This document shows, in pieces, positions 20,665-32,429 of a DNA stretch of 64,000 nt. Every line of letters starts with the position of its first letter. Position 1 is the first letter of the stretch. This stretch comes from Reticulitermes speratus. Lineage: Eukaryota; Arthropoda; Insecta; Blattodea; Rhinotermitidae. The notes beneath the pieces were generated by a model, which was not told where the DNA came from, made no database searches, and worked only from the letters and a program-made list of their open reading frames with translations. Made by a program: the position numbers and the translations under genes. The stretch covers positions 10,484,001 to 10,548,000 of the forward strand of contig JAJKFL010000004.1 of NCBI GenBank assembly GCA_021186555.1, written 5' to 3'.

Positions 20665-21478
20665 TGTGGTTGTAAGGAGATTGGTCTAGAAGTAAATGTT
20701 GAGCAAACTAAGTACATGGTCATGTCTGGAGATCGGAATGCAGGACAAAATGACAACATAAAGTTAGATAATAAATACTTTGAAATGGTGGAACAGTTCA
20801 AATATCTGGAAAAGCCGTAACAAATCGAAATTCCATTCAGGAAGAAATTAAGAGCAGATAGAAGTCGGGGAATGCTTGTTATTATTCGGTGAAGGATCTT
20901 GTGTCTTACAGTTTGCTATACAAAAATACAAAGATTAAGATATACAGAACTATAATTTTGTTGTTGTTTTGTATGGGTGTGAGACTTGGTCTGTCACACT
21001 GAGGGAGGAACATACGCTGAGAGTGTTCGAGAATAGGGTGCTGAGGAGGATATTTGTGCCTAAGAGGGACGAGGTAACAGGGGAGTGGAGAAGACTACAT
21101 AACAAGGAACTTAATGATCTGTACTCATCACCAAATATTATTCGGGTGATCAAATCGAGAAGAATGAGGTGGGCGGGGCATGTAGCACGTATTGGTGAGG
21201 GGAGAGGTGCGTACAGGGTTTTGGTGGGGAGACCTGAGGGAAGGAGACCACTTGGAAGACCCAGGAGTAGATGGGAGGATAATATTAAAATGGATCTTCA
21301 AGAAATGGGATGGGGGACATGGACTGGATTGATATGGCTCAGGATAGGGACAGGTGGCGGGCTGTTGTGAATGCGGTAATCAGCCTTCGGGTTCCATAAA
21401 ACGCGGGGAATTTCTTGACTAGCTGAGGACCTGTTAGCTTCTCAAGAAGGACTGTGCTCTATGGAGTTAGTTAGTTTA
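20665..21478 (+). mobile_element. LINE L1 3' region, longest copy, two frames
   Basis: The first frame (to 20820) gives EIGLEVNVEQTKYMVMS and MVEQFKYLEK, the segment after the catalytic site of a non-LTR reverse transcriptase. After stops and a gap, 20969-21370 encodes [60 protein letters not shown] and [20 protein letters not shown]. The 3' UTR (CGCGGGGAATTTCTTGACTA) ends in GTTAGTTAGTTTAG. The YxDD motif is not included. 5'-truncated and dead. Confidence 0.88.
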
Positions 21479-21600
21479 GTGTTGTGTGTGGTTAGAGCTG
21501 TGTATAAATTTGATTTTAGGCTTGATACAAACGAAACGCTTTACAAAAGGCGACTAGTGGAAAGAAGGTCGCACTTACAGAGACTCATGTTATTAACAGG

Positions 21601-21892
21601 TGGGCCGCGATAGCTCAGTCGGTATAGCGACTACGCTACGAGCTGGACGGTCCGGGGATCGAATCCCGGCGGGGGCGAGATTTTCCGCACCCGTCCAGAC
21701 CGGCCCTGGGGCCAATTCAGCCTCCTGCACAATGGTACCGGTCTCTTTCCCGGGAGTAAAGCGTTCGGGGCGTGGAGTTGACCACCCAGCCTCATCTAGT
21801 GCTGGGGTTAAAGAAAGAGTAGAGCTATAACTCTACTCCCCCTCTGGGTCTTCATGGCCTGTTCTAGGGAGACCTTTAACTTTACCTTTTTG
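21601..21892 (+). mobile_element. SINE family A, full length
   Basis: A box TAGCTCAGTCGGTATAGCGA, B box GGGGATCGAATCCC, body CCGGCCCTGGGGCC and CCCGGGAGTAAAGCG, 3' TTTAACTTTACC. Flanks ATGTTATTAACAGG (21587-21600) and ATGTTATTGACAGG (21893-21906) form a 14-bp duplication with one change. Confidence 0.9.
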
Positions 21893-22139
21893 ATGTTATT
21901 GACAGGGTCTATATGTTTTCCCCCCGACCTTTGTGGAGGGTGTTAGGGGACTCTACCCATGCTGTGCAGGTCAAATGCATTCTCTTGAGTAAAGGACGGG
22001 GTAATTGAGCTGGGGACCTCCCGAATACAAAGCAGGAGTGCCACCCTCTCAATCGTGACACTCGCCAAGTTGTTTCACGTGAGATGATAATATTAAAGTG
22101 ATCTTCAACAACTAGGTTATGAGGATACACAATGGCTTT

Positions 22140-22225
22140 ATTTACGAAGATAGCCGTCTTCTGGGATGTGACGCCTGGTAGGGTGGGAGATACGTGCTGA
22201 CGTTCCAGAGGAACGTGCTGCCTCC
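22140..22225. mobile_element. Family 2 palindrome relic, one arm
   Basis: GTCTTCTGGGATGTGACGCC followed by GTGCTGACGTTCCAGAGG resembles one arm of family 2, with the GTTTCGG core mutated. No mirror arm. Confidence 0.35.
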
Positions 22226-22518
22226 ACAATTAATGCAGAAGGATTAATGTAACCCTGGCCAGGTATTAGTGGCTTTATTTTGTATACATGCTAAAGAGAA
22301 ACGGCGGAAGATTCCTGGACCAACTGACAGCCTACTGACTTTCTAAGGAACACTCGTCCTCATCGCCAGCTATGTCGTTCTCTGAATATGACGCATTAGG
22401 ACTGCAGATGTGAATAAATTGTAACAATTGAGCATCTATCAGTAACAAATTTACATACTATGTAGCGAGCAATCTTGGATCGTGTGGGTGTAGACATGAG
22501 AGCAGGTAAAAAAAGGCA

Positions 22519-22730
22519 AAGTGTGTAGAGGTATAGCTCTACTATTTCTTTAACCTCGGCGCTACATGGGGTAGGTGGTCTAATCCACACCCCTATGGCT
22601 TTGCCCCCGGCGAAGAGACCCGGTACATATTGTACAAGAGGCTGGGTGGGCCCCAGGGATGATGTGGACGGCTGCGGAAAATCTCGCCCCCACCGGGATT
22701 CGATCCCCGGACCGTCCAGTCAGTAGCCTA
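22519..22730 (-). mobile_element. SINE family A, lacking the A box
   Basis: Minus strand: CTGGACGGTCCGGGGATCGA (B box), CCCACCCAGCCTC, GGGGCAAAGCC, 3' TAGAGCTATACCTCTACACA. The head ends in ACTGACTGGACG, where the A box should begin. Confidence 0.8.
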
Positions 22731-23777
22731 GGTATGAGGACACTGCAAGAAAATAATGCTGTATTTCAATCGGCCAAATGGGCCGTAATTTTAAATCCGA
22801 CAACATGACTTTTTGGGATTTAAAGTACTTCACCCTGACACCGTACTTGCTGACGTAACCGTTACCCGTGGACTTGCATTCAGGAATTGTCTGATCTTGG
22901 GCCAGAAGGCCAGATGTCCTAACTGATCCGCTTTTGTGGGTTTCCTCAGTGCCTCCAAAGAAATGCCGGCAAAATGCAGTCATTAAATTATGCTCGGTTC
23001 CAAATCCTTTCCAACTCACCATCCATCATTTATCTGCACATTTCACGCTCTGCACTGATAGCATTGTTAAATAACCCACAACAAGAGCTTCATTTCGAAA
23101 CGTGAAAACTTCCTGTCAAGGTCGGCTTTATGTTTGGCTGTTTTTCCTACACTGACACCTGAAGGTGAACTTAAGCTAATGTCAAGTCATTTAAGGAACA
23201 AATATCAACATCGTTTTGCATTACGGATGTTATTTGTCGCACTGGTCATATTTCACACCGTACGAGGTGACGGAGCTATTTGTAAATGACATGAATATAA
23301 ATTAGGCGAATTTGTTTTCTTCTCACAAATTCGTTTGGTCTTTACGTGTCAAGTAGTAAGGCTGGTTGACAGATTCATTGTAGTAAGTGTAGTAAATAAC
23401 ATGCTAAATATTATGACACAGTTATCAGAACATGATAATGAAATATACTGTCCTGTCATCTTTACTCACATGCGGAATGTTACTGCGTATTAAGAAGTGA
23501 TGGTTAGAATGTGGTTTTCAAAATGGTCTGAGAGAACGAAAAAAAGATAGCAAGAGAAAATAAGAAACGGAAACAAAAGGTAATAAATAAATAATGGAAT
23601 TTCGAAGAAAAAGTTGAAAAATTTTTAAAGAGAATATACGTTATATGATGATGAGAGGACAGACCGTAAACAGCTGAGCCAAGTCTGTGGCTTGGAAGTG
23701 AAACTTGGGTTATGAGAAAAAGAGAAAGCGTAAGAAGTCTAACGTGCACGTAAGGGATGTCTTAGGTCAGTGTCATT
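22731..23777. other. Unassigned sequence
   Basis: Purine-rich at 23525-23640. No recognised gene or repeat. Confidence 0.4.
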
Positions 23778-24020
23778 GCAGCTACTACCTACGGGCTGGA
23801 AGGTCCGGGTTTCGAATCCCGACATGGGCAAGAAATGTTCTCAAGAAAGGGTTCAGACTGGCTCTGGGGCCCACTCAACCTCTTATTCAGTGGGTACCAG
23901 GGCTCTTTTCCGGGGGTAAAGCGGCCGGGGACTCAAGTTAACTGCTCACCTCCATCTAGTGCCACGTTTAAGAATGAATGGAGCTATACCTCAACCCCCC
24001 TTGCATACCTGAATGTATTT
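23778..24020 (+). mobile_element. SINE family B
   Basis: TACGGGCTGGAAGGTCCGGG, B box GGTTTCGAATCCC, GGCAAGAAATGTTCTC, CTGGCTCTGGGGCCCACTCA, CCGGGGGTAAAGCGGCC and 3' AAGAATGAATGGAGCTATAC. Confidence 0.82.
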
Positions 24021-24413
24021 TTTATAAATGTGATATTTGTAGTGACATTGTAGCAATACGGGCTTCAGTGCCATGTTATAAAAATAACACAGACTGTTGA
24101 CTACCAGGGTTGCCAACCTCTCAACGAAAAATCAAAGGATCAGCCCAAAGAAATTATTTTTTTTTTCGCGGAAGTTGTCATACTGTTGTCAAAATTTTCT
24201 CAGTTTGAATAATTCCTCGAAAAACACCGAAAAATTTAAATTTAGAAGAATATGAAGACTAACTCTAGATATAAAAGTCATAAGAGGAGACAAAGTATTA
24301 AAATCAGGCTCATGTAGAAGTATATAAATGCATATATATATATATATATATATATGTTTATCTTTATCTCATCAAATAATTACAAGGCAGAAAATGTACG
24401 TACAATGCAACAT
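24021..24413. other. Unassigned; TA microsatellite
   Basis: CAGGGTTGCCAACC at about 24105 resembles a hAT left end but has no partner. A (TA)n run lies at about 24330-24355. Confidence 0.4.
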
Positions 24414-24858
24414 TGAGGCGCGTTGGCGTGACAGTTGTTGACGTGGAAAGCAATAAGTATTACATATTATGAGTGTGTGTCTGTAGCCTTAGTTATCCAG
24501 CATGCACAGCGCATGCGCCGTATTATATTGTCAACTGTGGCCTGTCTGGCTGTACCATATGTTTCCACATTATCTCATAAACGGCACGGTTTTCGAAAAA
24601 AAATAATTACATAACATAAAATGTGTTCTAAGAAGAATTCAGCGAGATACTATCATAAATGTACATAGGTCTTCATGTAAAGTACCGTTATTGTTGTCAG
24701 ATTTTAAAGAAAATTGAATTTTCTCGACAGATTTTGAAAAACTGAAATACCAAATTTCATTAAAAACCTTCCAATGTGAGCCGAGGCGTTCCACGCGGAC
24801 AGACAGACAGACATGGCGAAGCTAACAGCCGCTTTTTGCAATTTTGCGAACGCGCATA
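24414..24858. mobile_element. Unnamed TIR repeat, copy 1
   Basis: Shares about 440 bp with 30566-31040 in the same orientation (TTACATATTMTGAG, TTATCCAGCATGCA, CTATCATAAATGTACATAGG, TCTTCATGTAAAGTACC). Ends TGAGGCGCGTT and GAACGCGCATA are imperfect inverted repeats. No coding frame. A MITE of undetermined superfamily is likely. Confidence 0.65.
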
Positions 24859-25162
24859 CAAACGTGACATTCGCTATACGGATTCACGGTTTTTATTTCA
24901 CAGCTATCGTTATTTGTGTCTCGTGAGTAGCGAGACACAGCCATTGGCCTAATCTGGGTCACGGCCCAGAGAGGTTGAGCAACGCTAGTCCAGACAAACT
25001 GTCTAGTCTTGCCGCGTGCAGCACGTCAGTGGTTCTGCTCATCCCCACTTCCTTGTTGCAGCAGCACCAGTAACATTTATGTACATCGCTCACAGCAAAG
25101 GCTGAAAGATTGATTAAAGTTTTATTTAACAACGATTTGTCAGATGTATAGGTTTTATAACG

Positions 25163-25428
25163 ACAGCCGGTATAGTGTAGTCAGGCTACGAGCTGGATGA
25201 TCCGGGGTTCGAATCCCGGCAAGGGAAATTATCTTTTCTACAAACTTTCCAGACCAACTTTGGGGCACAGCTGGCCTCCTATTCAGTGGGTGGGGGTCTT
25301 TTTCCGTGAGAATAAGGCGACCGGAGCGTCAGACTGGCCACTCACCTCCATTTAGTGCCGAAACTAAGAATGAGTGGAGCTATACCTCCACTCCTCCATA
25401 TACCCTCATGGCATGAACAAGGGGACAT
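25163..25428 (+). mobile_element. SINE family B
   Basis: A-box region CAGCCGGTATAGTGTAGTCA, CTACGAGCTGGATGATCCGG, B box GGTTCGAATCCC, body CAGACCAACTTTGGGGCAC, 3' AAGAATGAGTGGAGCTATAC and CTCATGGCATGAACAAGGGG. Confidence 0.85.
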
Positions 25429-26295
25429 TTAATACAGGTTATACATTTATACAGGTTATACTGTATAAATTTGGAATGTTATGACGACAGTAAAGATCTG
25501 ACATCGTGGCCAATTTCAGGGCCACAGTGGGGTGGTAAGAACAGCTAGGAGCGGGAGAACGCATGACACGTAAGTTTCAACACACGAAAGTGTTTCAGCT
25601 TTTACTAGACGCACGTTTTACGTAAGTTTAAGTAACAACGCATGTAAGGAGCTTGTGCTAATGCAGAGAGTTGAAGTAGTCGCATTTAAATTTATTGTGT
25701 GAAGGACACGACTGGTGTCATAACACAATACATTCACAAAGTATTTTCTAATCATTCATTCATTCATTCCGTAGTCTGTCCTGCGACAGGCATTACACTA
25801 AATCGTTTCGTGACTGGAGTCCAACAGTATCTCGCACAATATTCTGGCGTTCATCTGCAGCAGGTGTCATTACCGTCCAACTAACATGGATGTTCAGTCA
25901 GCAACATCCATGTTTTATAAAAATTAAAAGACAAATAATTACGACGTTAAATTTAGTTTACCTATTGTACTGCATTATCATTATCTTTTAACATATTCTA
26001 CAAGCACATTGATGCATTTGACCCATCATAACACATTCCATGACTATGAGTAAGTGGAAATGGTTTTTCGTGAATGGTTGAGAATGCAAGAGTCCTATAT
26101 CTACGGCGACGAAATTATTAAACTCGTAACAAAACTGGACAGATGACTCAATGTTGTGCTCTGGGATGTTGACAAATAGTGATATTTCAGTGGAATAAAT
26201 TAGCTACTTTTAAAGCTGTGAAGACTTCTCCTTCCGATTTTATAACTTAGGAAGCCTTATTTATTGATATCTTCCGTAAGCTGAGTCGTCTAAAC
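25429..26295. other. Unassigned sequence
   Basis: No recognised feature apart from (CATT)n at 25752-25768. The last 8 bases, GTCTAAAC, are the target duplication of the next element. Confidence 0.4.
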
Positions 26296-26608
26296 CAGCG
26301 GTCGCCAACCGGTGGTCCTCGGACCACTGATAGTCCGCGAGAAAATTTTGGTGGTCCGTGGAGAAATTTGGACATTATTTGCAATTTTTATGTTTATTAT
26401 ACTTATTTAAAAATAAGCAGCAACAAATATAACACTAATAATTTTGTTATAATTAAACAAGTGCATTTCATATTAATAAAATGGAAATTTTATGATCATT
26501 ATTTTATAGATGTTTGTACCATTTTAAAAAAAATTCATGTTAGTGGTCCGCGGGATTCAAAATTGTGAGTTTAGTGGTCTGTGAGGTCCGAATGGTTGGC
26601 GACCGCTG
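26296..26608. mobile_element. hAT-type MITE with perfect 8-bp duplication
   Basis: Ends CAGCGGTCGCCAACCGGTGG and the complement ending GGTTGGCGACCGCTG. Both sides are GTCTAAAC (26288-26295 and 26609-26616), an exact 8-bp duplication as expected of hAT transposition. At 313 bp with A/T-rich inside and no transposase, it is non-autonomous and looks young. Confidence 0.92.
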
Positions 26609-26616
26609 GTCTAAAC

Positions 26617-27048
26617 AGCGAGTCAGTGAAGCGCTTTATGTATGCTTCGTGGGCGGAGGACTCCACAGACGTTCCTTACCAGTCAACGCCCACAAACATG
26701 GCCGTGTTCAAATAATCTGATGATAAAATGTCAGTGCAACTTTATAATTTACATATAAAATAAATTCAGTTATAATTCCCCAACTATATGAATGCATTAC
26801 CCGTTTCCATTCAGATTTTTATTGAATTAAAGTTTCTTTTGTTATCATGTTCTTGTAGAAAAGTCTAATGTTTACTTTTCTAAAGTCTGTTGAACGGCTG
26901 AAATAGTTAAAAGATAGCAGGACACAGCCTTTTCCCTTCATTCTCATACACAAAAATAATCCGGAACTGAAGGGCCGAACTTCTGAACGAGTTATCTCGT
27001 GCGTAGCATAGAACAGGTTGACATACTAACAGACCAGACATATTGTAG
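26617..27048. other. Unassigned sequence
   Basis: No recognised feature. Confidence 0.35.
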
Positions 27049-27187
27049 ATGAGATCTGCGCTCTTTTTGGGATATTACGCGGCCGACACGTTGTCCCGAA
27101 ACGTCGAAAAACAATTACCACACGACGCCGCGTAATATCCCAGGAGAGCGCAGATCTCATCAACATCGCGGCGGAAGCCTAAAATCA
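27049..27187. mobile_element. Palindromic element, family 2, internally deleted
   Basis: Arms GATGAGATCTGCGCTCTT and its mirror, with only the right-hand CACGTTGTCCCGAAACGTCG retained. The tail CATCGCGGCGGAAGCCTAAA lies on the right. The left GTTTCGG half is deleted. Confidence 0.65.
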
Positions 27188-28145
27188 AGGTCAGATATAT
27201 TTTAACATATTTTGAACATTAAATATATGCTTGGAATAAAACAAATATTTCATGATTTTGGGAAATTAATAAATACAAAAAATGAGAATGTTTCTACTAT
27301 TCCCGATTTTTATGTTGATTCAGTTCGTAGTTACACACAGAAATCTTGAATTCCAAGTTCTGGTATTTATAAAGTTCCAGTTCTTATATCATTTTCAAGT
27401 ATAAACGTTTTCTATATTCTTCTTTTTGGGTTAATAGGTATTTATCTTATTTTCATTAATTTATGTGAAATTTTAGGATCATATTATTATTATTATTATT
27501 ATTGTGCTATTTCTGTAATTGGCCATCTGGTTGTTGACTCGGCACATTAATAAACTAGAATTGAATTGAATTGAATTATTTTTGTTACTAGTATTATTAT
27601 TAATTTTCTAGAAACAACAGAAGTTGAAAATCTGTGCTGAAAAGGAAATTTCCAGTAATCAATAATTGTACAGTATCATTAAATGGCACATTTATTTTAA
27701 TTATTCTTTAAATTTAAATATAACATTTTCTTCTTTTCATTTGTGTGCGGTATCAGTGCACATAGACATTTAAATTAGAGGTTACATATAATATCAGTTA
27801 AAATCTTAAAATTCTACTAGCAACGCCTACCTTACGAGGCATTGGTGTAATACCGGAGTTTTCTTTTGTTATTAAAATTCTGTTGTGCAAAAATGTTAAT
27901 AGTGTCACGAAACTATAGCCCAGAAACTTGCTTTGACTTGTTCACACTATCAATTGCCAAACGAACGAAATCACTTATATTGTCTTACACACAAAGGACA
28001 CAGGATTGATACAAGTAGATAACATCTACTGAAATCACAAACGTCTCTACTCTTCTGATATAAATCTCCTAGAGTTATCACAAAGTGTGTAGACAGTTTC
28101 GGAACACACTGTTGCACCCCAGAATTTCGTCATTAAAATTTCGCG
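27188..28145. other. Unassigned, A/T-rich; ATT microsatellite
   Basis: (ATT)n at 27481-27502 and TTGAATTGAATTGAATT at 27562-27578. No recognised gene. Confidence 0.45.
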
Positions 28146-28386
28146 ATAAATCGAAGATTCAAGCCTTCTGGGATACGACGCCGACGTTTCGGAAAACCTT
28201 ACTGTCTGTACCTTCAGGTTATACCATTCTTCTTAGATTGAGGCAACAGTGTCCTTTGCAATGTGGAAAATAACCAGACGAGGACTGCTGTATCCTGAAG
28301 ATGTAGGCAGCAAACTCCTCCAAAAGGCTGGTAACGATTTACCGGTTCACATGATGTCATATGCCAGAAGGCTTTGAATCTTCATC
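28146..28386. mobile_element. Palindrome-ended element with GTTTCGG core
   Basis: Outer arms GAAGATTCAAGCCTTCTGGG (28152-28171) and CCAGAAGGCTTTGAATCTTC mirror each other. Inner left CCGACGTTTCGGAAAACC and right CTGAAGATGTAGGC are remnants of the hammerhead-like order, both mutated. Related to family 2 but with its own centre. Confidence 0.5.
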
Positions 28387-29270
28387 ATCACTGCTAAAAT
28401 AGCCTATTCACGACAAACTTCTGTCATTTCAAGTTCACAAGGTTGTCGGACTTGTGTATCCGTCCAATTTCTCTATCTTGTAGACAGTACCTGCAGATAT
28501 TCGGACACTCGACTACAGGGCCACATGTCTCAGCAGATTCTAATGCAGTTATGCCGTGAGAACACACCACTTCTCTCAATTTGTATTGGGACACGATTTT
28601 TTCAGTAACGAAAGGAATATGAGCGAAAATACTTCCGGGTTTTGACAAAGCTTCAAGCACAATGGTTTATGGCGACATTTCCAAAGACATACCAGGCTCT
28701 TTTGTAATCCCAGCACAGCTCAATCCATTGTTAAAGACAAACGTCATATCTGCTTTTTGAACTTCAATGCGGGTCTGCTTAAAATTTGTTGGAATGGATG
28801 AAAATTAGACAAATTCAAACTGAACATCTTTTTCAAGAATTTCTGGACGTTTTAAAACGATCTGTACGAGGATTTACATTAAACAAGTCGTTATGACTAA
28901 ATTGTATATCACACGCATGTTGTGTTTCACATATAATTACATTGTCTTTGTAATACATTGCGTATAATGAGTAGCGCCCTATTGTATACAGTGACACTGT
29001 CACGTTTGGCAAACAATCGACATGGAATTCCGTTCAAAATGGTGGTACCCGACTATAGTCAACTCCTTGCTCTGTAGACGTCAGACGTCGCTGAAAGAGC
29101 AGAAGAGTGGCAGGGAGACACACTGACATCTGGTTGCTGAAGCAGGAATTAGCTGTTACAGCCCTTGAGGTTCTGTAAGCAGGGTCACATCGAGCTGAGT
29201 CCGTCGAAGCAGCCTCGACGAGGTTGTGTTAGGTTTCAGCTAAAGGCAGGATTCTGGGCTTCCTAACACA
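28387..29270 (-). other. Probable 3' UTR / downstream of the PPxY exon
   Basis: Complex, non-repetitive sequence with no recognised SINE or LINE next to the stop codon at 29271. This fits a 3' untranslated region on the minus strand, but I found no AATAAA there, so its end is unknown. Confidence 0.3.
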
Positions 29271-29708
29271 TCACCTCGTCGCTGCATAAGGCGGTGGAGG
29301 CGTGCCTGGAACACCGTGTCCATCAACTATGACGTGCGACAGCCTGCTGATGGTTTGCCTACTGGTTGAGCTACTCGTTCTACTGGTTGAGCTACTCGCT
29401 GAATGAATGTTAGAACTGGTCTCGGAACTACCCACTGAAACTACTTCAGAAGTGCTCGTAATTTCTGAGGGACGGCTAGCGGAGCTAGGGGCTGACGTTG
29501 ATGGCGTGGAGAGCAGTGATTGGTCGTGATGTGCGTCGCTGACTGTGGTGGTTGCTAGGAGCAGGGACGGACTCAGTTTAATGGCGTCTTCGTAGCAAGG
29601 AGGCGCGTCTGCTACCGTGTCGTAGTCCGGCGGTTTCTGCTGCATGACACTTGGTTCCAATGAGCATGGCACCTCGATCACGTGGATCTGGTGATCCAAG
29701 TCGGAGAT
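29271..29708 (-). CDS. Terminal exon of a host gene with three PPxY motifs (145 codons to stop)
   Basis: The exon starts at 29708 directly after a good acceptor and ends at the TGA 29273-29271. In order: ISDLDHQIHVIEVPCSLE, then PPDYDTVADAPPCYEDAIKL (two PPxY motifs about 11 residues apart), about 75 residues rich in Ser/Thr (low complexity, likely disordered), a short VIVDGHG, and GTPPPPYAATR at the C-terminus (third PPxY). Known: PPxY binds WW domains, chiefly of Nedd4-family ubiquitin ligases, and such tails are common in small membrane adaptors. Inference: cytosolic tail of a membrane or trafficking protein; I do not recognise the family. No transmembrane segment lies in this exon. Upstream exons were not found. 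The base composition is richer in G+C than the surroundings. An in-frame ATG at 29730-29732 lies in the presumed intron and is probably not the start. Confidence 0.65.
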   Translation of the reverse strand: MSDLDHQIHVIEVPCSLEPSVMQQKPPDYDTVADAPPCYEDAIKLSPSLLLATTTVSDAHHDQSLLSTPSTSAPSSASRPSEITSTSEVVSVGSSETSSNIHSASSSTSRTSSSTSRQTISRLSHVIVDGHGVPGTPPPPYAATR

Positions 29709-29726
29709 CTGCAACAAGCAAAGATT
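29709..29726 (-). promoter_or_regulatory. Splice acceptor of the PPxY exon
   Basis: Minus strand reads TTTGCTTGTTGCAG before the exon: a pyrimidine-rich tract then CAG, with the coding frame open right after it. Confidence 0.6.
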
Positions 29727-29814
29727 TATCAAAATGTAACGTTGTGCAAGTTCCGTGCAACTGACGAAGTATACATATCTGTTCCAAACAATTGCAAAGA
29801 TTTATAATTATAAA

Positions 29815-30119
29815 AGGTAAAGCAACCCCATTGCAGGCCTGGACAGACCCTTAGGTTTCCAGGAGGTTGAGGCTCCCAGATTTCTAGACAATCGGCATAT
29901 GAAGGTGGTAAGGTTGTCAGCCGTACGCACCGGCCGCCTTTACCCCCCCAAGAAATATTCCTGGTACTCATTTCTGTTAGGGGTTGAGTCGACCCCAGGG
30001 CCATAGTGCGACCGAAAGGATTATATCAATGAAAAATCCCAATGACACCATCGAGAATCGATCCCGCGAGCTTCCGGTTTGTAGAGCAGTGCCTCAACCA
30101 ACTGCGCCACCGTGTGCCG
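29815..30119 (-). mobile_element. SINE family C, full length with perfect 14-bp duplication
   Basis: Minus strand: A box GTGGCGCAGTTGGTTGAGGC, a B-box region with a changed TTCGA (CGGGATCGATTC), CACTATGGCCCTGGGGTCGA, GGGGGGTAAAGGCGGCCGGT, CAACCTTACCACCTTCATAT, CTGGGAGCCTCAACCTCCTG and a CTTTACC end. Flanks TTTATAATTATAAA at 29801-29814 and 30120-30133 are identical. It lies in the presumed intron of the PPxY gene. Confidence 0.9.
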
Positions 30120-30133
30120 TTTATAATTATAAA

Positions 30134-30565
30134 TAACTATTTGTTGTTTCGTAATATTCCTCCTATAAATTTCGACACACGAAGGCCGTCTTTAGGGAGA
30201 ATCTAGTTACAAAGAAATACGCTTATGATAAAAGTGATTAGTACCGTCCGGCCCTTAGCTTAGTCGCTGTACTAAGTATGCTACTTCGGCTGTTATAGGA
30301 AATGTAACATGTCTTTTATTTGAAAAGAGTGCAATTTAATCACACTATTAACTGCTGGGGTACTGGCATTTATATTCCACCTCAATTTCCAAAAGAACAT
30401 TACGACAATTGAGTCAGCCTTAAGGCAAAATATTTTCCCCTTTACCTGCCTACTTTAATATTCTCGTCACATTTCATTGTGAAAGTACATCCCACTTATA
30501 TTAAGGTTACACTCAGATGCGTACGCTATACGGAACAAGACCCGCTACGTACTTATAACGGTATC
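30134..30565. other. Unassigned sequence
   Basis: No recognised feature. Confidence 0.35.
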
Positions 30566-31040
30566 TAGGCGCGTTCGCGTAAACATTTTTGCCGTGGACA
30601 AGCAGTATTACATATTCTGAGCTTGTGTCTGTAGCCTTAATTATCCAGCATGCAAAGCGCATGCGCCCATTATATTGTCATCTGTGGCCTGTCTGGCTGT
30701 ACCATATTTTTCCACATTATCTCATAAACGGCACGATTTTCGGGAAAAAAAAAGTTATTGGGCATAAAACGTGTTTTTTTTAATTTTCTCTACAATTTTG
30801 CATAAAATATTTATCATTCTGAGAAGAATTTGGCGAGGTACTATCATAAATGTACATAGGTCTTCATGTAAAGTACCCGTTATTCTTTTCAGATTTTAAT
30901 GAAACTTGAATCTTTTCGACAGATTTTTGAAAAATAATTAAACATCAAATTTCACCAAAATCCGTACAGTGGGAGACGAGTTGTTCCATGCGAACGGACT
31001 GACGGACGGACAACATGACGAAGGTTTTCTAACGCGCCTA
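30566..31040. mobile_element. Unnamed TIR repeat, copy 2
   Basis: Exact 10-bp ends TAGGCGCGTT (30566-30575) and AACGCGCCTA (31031-31040) enclose the sequence shared with 24414-24858. No coding frame. No clear target duplication, so the superfamily is open. Confidence 0.7.
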
Positions 31041-32429
31041 AATATGGCATGAAAATATTTAAAATTATTAATATTAAGTGAGTGTACTTCCCTTCTCCAT
31101 TATTTCAAGAAGACATATGATACGACCAGTTTATAAGACTTAACCCTTTTTGTGCATTTTTATTTGGACACAGGAATGTAATTGTACGGTCTCATGTTGA
31201 CAACACAAATCATTAGTCTGGTATCCGTAGCTATTTGCAGGTTGTGGGAGGCTTTCCTTTTCAAACACGAGATAAATGTAGGCCATTAGGGCCAGTGGTC
31301 TTAAACGAGCTGACTCGCGCATAACACAGAAAATGCTAAAAAATTTCTTGTTTCTACCACAATTGGAGGGTCCAAAATCCAAGCGAGAAATATATCGATA
31401 ATATATGCGACTCTGTAAAAGCCTGTTTTGTGGGTCGCTGGAATATATAGGAACTGGTTTCTGTTTTATGTAACTGTAAGCAGTTTTCCATTCTTCGTTA
31501 CATCACCGGCGACTCTCGCATGTAACGTAACTCTGTCTACACAAGCGGCAGTCTCAGTGATATGGCATAGAAACTGTTTCAGATTTTAAACACGAACAAG
31601 TCCAGAGTGTCCAGTTTAAAGCTGAACAGCTCAGAACATTTACATTAACAGTCTAGGCGAGAATTTTTCCATTTTGTCCTTCTGAATTCATTGAATCCGA
31701 AAATAAGATGGGTCCGATTATTCTTGTCGCACTGACAGCACACCATACGCCAACGTTAATGTCATGTAACATCACGACAATTAATAGTCTTAAGATTTTC
31801 TGCCGTCCAGTATTTTTTATTTTTAGTATTCACTTGACCGTTTTAGTGACAACATCTGTAAAATAACTTATCAATCCATCTATTTCACCGGTACCCACTA
31901 CTTCACAAAACCAGTTACAAAACATTACTCTCGCAACAAAGTTTTTCTTAGACACTTATTCTGAACGGAATTGAAACACTGAGAAGCCGACTTATAAATT
32001 TGTTTTGATGCTTCTTGTACGATTTCTTCCTTCAGAAGTTTCCACAACCCAAACCCTCTAAATTACAATCACAAATACTACTACTACTACTACTACTACT
32101 AATATAATAATAATAATAATAACAATAAAATAATATTTTACGTCACAAAAATCTGTGTTACACTTTACTGTATATTCAACAACGACAAAAATTGAAGTTT
32201 GTCACGCTAAGCTTCTGAACCTGGACTCTTCTGAAGACATTTTGATACTCGTAATTGTGACTAAGCCTACAGAAGTGGTAAAGTAAGGGGAAGGCGCGGG
32301 GTTCAGACAATCGGCAATGAGACGTACACTGCCGGATAAAGCAGCCGTCGGCGCGGGTTCCACTTTCAAATGGAACAACATCATTGCGAATTTTGAAGTT
32401 GTTCACAGATGTGTAATTGAGAATTTCAG
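31041..32429. other. Unassigned; microsatellites
   Basis: (ACT)n at 32079-32100 then (AAT/AAC)n to about 32130. No recognised gene or repeat elsewhere. Confidence 0.4.

Noticed and set aside
25027-25050. hAT terminus CAGTGGTTCTGC
   Set aside because: Diverges from the CAACC part of the end pattern and has no partner.
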